Origin: Warburgia ugandensis
Lineage: Eukaryota; Streptophyta; Magnoliopsida; Canellales; Canellaceae
Length of the DNA stretch: 64,000 nt
NCBI GenBank assembly: GCA_035236585.1
Contig: CP141132.1
Location: 47,247,880 to 47,311,879 of the forward strand
Reading direction: 5' to 3'
Part shown: one piece after another, positions 61,793 through 64,000 of the stretch
How the letters are laid out: each line of letters opens with the position of its first letter
Numbering within the stretch: the first letter of the stretch is position 1
Program-made: the position numbers and the translations under genes
The notes under the pieces: generated by a model
Database searches by the model: none
Told to the model about the DNA's origin: nothing
Seen by the model: the letters and a program-made list of their open reading frames with translations, nothing else

Positions 61793-61976
61793 GAAGGAGA
61801 GCCTAGGCGCAATGTTAGAGTTGTCATCGTGTGACCTTGAGGTCATGGGTTCAAGGTGTGGAAACAGCCTCTTGCAAAATGCAAGGTAAGGCTGCGCACT
61901 ATTGACCCTTGTGGTCTGCCCCTTCCCCGGACACCGCATAGGCGGGAGCTTAGTGCACGGGGCTGCCCTTTTCTTG
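61793..61976 (+). mobile_element. Au-like SINE
   Basis: A tRNA-derived short element of 184 bp. The A box (TAGGCGCAATG, 61804-61814) and B box (GGTTCAAGGTG, 61848-61858) of RNA polymerase III promoters are spaced as in tRNA heads. The body has the features of the widespread plant Au family: GGAAACAGCCTCTTGCAAA, then CCTTCCCCGGAC, then a GGGAGCTTAGTGCAC-like step and a T-rich end. A perfect 16-bp target duplication flanks it, so it is a well-preserved insertion. Confidence 0.93.
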
Positions 61977-61992
61977 ACATATGTTATCATAA
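61977..61992. repeat. Right SINE target duplication (16 bp)
   Basis: Exact repeat of 61777-61792. Confidence 0.92.
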
Positions 61993-62754
61993 CCAGATAT
62001 TTCAGTTTCAGACTTTACACTTGCGAATATTTATATAAATATTCAAATATTTATATCTGCATTGAGGACTGATATATATTTACATACCAGTTTCAGACTT
62101 TCAGTAGCACTTCTAGGAAAAGAACTTTGATGTTGAGTGTATTCTTTTCTCTTAGACAGCCTATTGGACTATTTGATTCAAATTTGTCATGCAAAGATTT
62201 CTTTCAGATATTGAATTTGGAATGTAAAATCATGAAAGGGAAAGGATCAGCGAAATCTTAGACTCCTCTTCTATCTTATAAAACTTATCAATCTTTTTTT
62301 GCAAAATAGGATAATGAATTATTAATTAACCCTACCCTATTTTACAGTTCTTACTTCAAGTTGTAGTCAAATTTAAAGTGAATATTTTTTCGGACTTTCA
62401 GAATATCGCGCCAATTTGAGATGGAGTAGTTATCAGGCTGCTCTAATCTTAGTATGTTCTTAAATAGTATTTCATCACCCTCAATACTTGAGATGAAGCT
62501 AAATATAAACCTCTTATGGAACATTATTTTATTTAAACCCTTTCTGGGTGAATTGAGTAATTTATGTACTTCTGTTAATAGGATTCAAGATAAATTATTT
62601 TTTGTTGGAGACACGATTTGAATTCATCCTACTTGTGACTCATATATTCATGGTAAATAACATTTTTTAACTATGACGGCAGACTTCTTTAAACAATGCT
62701 GCATACAATAAATGCTAATTAATTGATTTGGTGATTGGTCCACTTCAGCACCTG

Positions 62755-63160
62755 GATAAGAATCCATAAGTGAAGTATGGAAGAGCATTGTTATTTGTGT
62801 AAAATGGTACCAAAGATATGCGACTAGTGGGAAAAGAAAGACCTTCTGTGAGTAATTAAGTAGTTGAACAAAAAGAGCTTACTTGATTAAGGAAACTAGT
62901 ACTTTTACCTTTGCAGAGATTGGGGGCATTGGTAACATACAGACAATTCGCACTTTAGATGAGAATCCATAAGGTATGAAAAGATTGTTATTTATATACA
63001 ATGATAAAAAGATATGCAACCAATGGAAAAATATAAAATTTCTATTAGTAATTAAGTAATTGAACAAACAAAAACATATTTACTTGATTAGGGAAAGTAG
63101 TACTTTTACCTTTGCAGTGATTGGAAGCAATGGTAACATATAGCCAGTTTATCGCTTTTC
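62755..63160. repeat. Tandem duplication, two units of about 202 bp
   Basis: Units start near 62755 and 62958. Both contain AGAATCCATAAG, a TTGTTATTT step, GTAATTAAGTA, TTACTTGATTA and TAGTACTTTTACCTTTGCAG, then GGTAACATA. Offsets between matching points are 201-203 bases. No coding. Confidence 0.85.

Positions 63161-63163
<3 letters not shown>

Positions 63164-63204
<41 letters not shown>
63164..63204. repeat. (AT)n microsatellite
   Basis: An AT dinucleotide run of about 20 units just after the second unit of the tandem duplication. Confidence 0.95.
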
Positions 63205-63207
<3 letters not shown>

Positions 63208-64000
63208 GTTTATACGTGTAAGGGTGTACTGGTCATTGTACTTATATTTGTGTATCATGACTTTTGTACTCCCCTCTTGTGATGAATGGAAACACTTGAA
63301 CATTTCTTTCTTGCATCTTCTCCTATCAAAGTTCAAAGTTTTACATGACATCAGATCCTAAAAGTTCAAGGGACACATGTCATATTTGTTATTATTTAGT
63401 AATTATAAGTTTTCTAATTTAGGGTTTACCCTAGATATAAAATTATCATAAAATTCCCTTCTTTTTCCGCTTGTTGCTAACTTAAACCCCTCTTAATCAG
63501 GACAATTTGACACATCACTTAGTTGACTTATTCCTTTATTTTAAAGCCTGTGATATTTGGTTGTTCTGATCATTGGATCATTTTTTTTTGCCATTTTTGC
63601 TAGTTATTTGTTTACCATCATGAGTTGTGCTGGTCCCTAGTTTTCCAGAATTGCACATGATCCTCAAAGTATGAAGCACTGATGCAGGCAAAGAAATGAA
63701 ACAAGTCACATGGTTAGCTATTTCTTAGTCTTCACCATTTGATGTGTATGTCGTGTTCATTTATGTTTTCATGGCCAGGGCTTTGGGTGTGTCTATCAGC
63801 CAAGGCAACATCAGCATTTGAAACAAAACAACAACATCATAGCTGCAACATTATGAGGCACTTTGTCCATATAGCATGGATTACCTTAGAGTGCACACAG
63901 CCATTTGAGTGTGGTATTCCATGCCACTGCTAGCATACCATTGGGCTATACTCAGCCCTGTCGGCATCTTGCTGAATATGGTATCCAACCTCCAATAAGC

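Larger units (their letters stand above)
61539..64000 (+). other. SYS1: SYS1 intron 1 (continues beyond window)
   Basis: It begins GTAAGATC. I searched to the window end for the next expected segment (a VYMxFLVERARKCLDF-like sequence) and did not find it, so the intron is at least 2.46 kb. It contains a SINE, a tandem duplication and an AT repeat. From 63205 on I see nothing definable; the open frame at 63739-63933 has no support. Confidence 0.75.

Noticed and set aside
61793..61870. A possible tRNA gene
   Set aside because: A and B boxes are present, but the sequence is a SINE head: no cloverleaf, and it is flanked by a 16-bp duplication.

Overview
The window is nuclear DNA from a flowering plant. 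The evidence is plant-type LTR retrotransposons (Ty3/gypsy Tekay/Del-like and Athila-like, Ty1/copia), an RTE-type LINE end with a TGA-repeat tail, an Au-like SINE, a pentatricopeptide-repeat (PPR) pseudogene resembling Arabidopsis LOI1/MEF11, and the first coding exon of a SYS1 homologue with a plant splice donor. The species cannot be named from sequence alone. I see no bacterial operon, CRISPR array, rRNA or intact tRNA gene. Most long open frames are frames through microsatellites or broken retroelements.

Layout. 1-7179: 5' half of a Tekay-like gypsy element on the minus strand (integrase cut by the window edge, RT, protease, gag, primer-binding site, 3.4 kb LTR). 7180-8483: fragment of another minus-strand LTR. 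9981-25940: one long-LTR gypsy element with a perfect 5-bp target duplication (GCCTC). Its 5' LTR and its integrase gene each contain a later minus-strand solo LTR with its own 5-bp duplication (AATAC, GAAAT). 27720 to about 38450: a decayed Athila-like element with gag, protease, RT-RNase H and integrase, two LTRs of different subfamilies, and a 5'-truncated LINE with an 18-bp target duplication. 38591-46446: a plus-strand element with two very similar LTRs and no recognisable genes between them. 46447-48305: the PPR pseudogene, cut exactly at the truncated 3' LTR. 48540-49960: minus-strand gypsy relic. 51430-51880: a GC-rich, hairpin-rich block of unknown origin. 52978-58086: Athila 3' edge, two copia relics and another Athila LTR. 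59025-60178: a long-inverted-repeat DNA transposon. From about 60340: the SYS1 locus, whose first intron holds an Au-like SINE, a 200-bp tandem duplication and an AT microsatellite.

The only gene I judge functional is SYS1, of which only the 5' end is present. The rest records successive insertions whose order can be read from target duplications: a host LTR-like sequence first, then the 9981-25940 element, then the two solo LTRs. The most unusual signal is a short inverted repeat in several related LTRs. Its stem bases differ between copies but mostly change in pairs, so the stem is kept.
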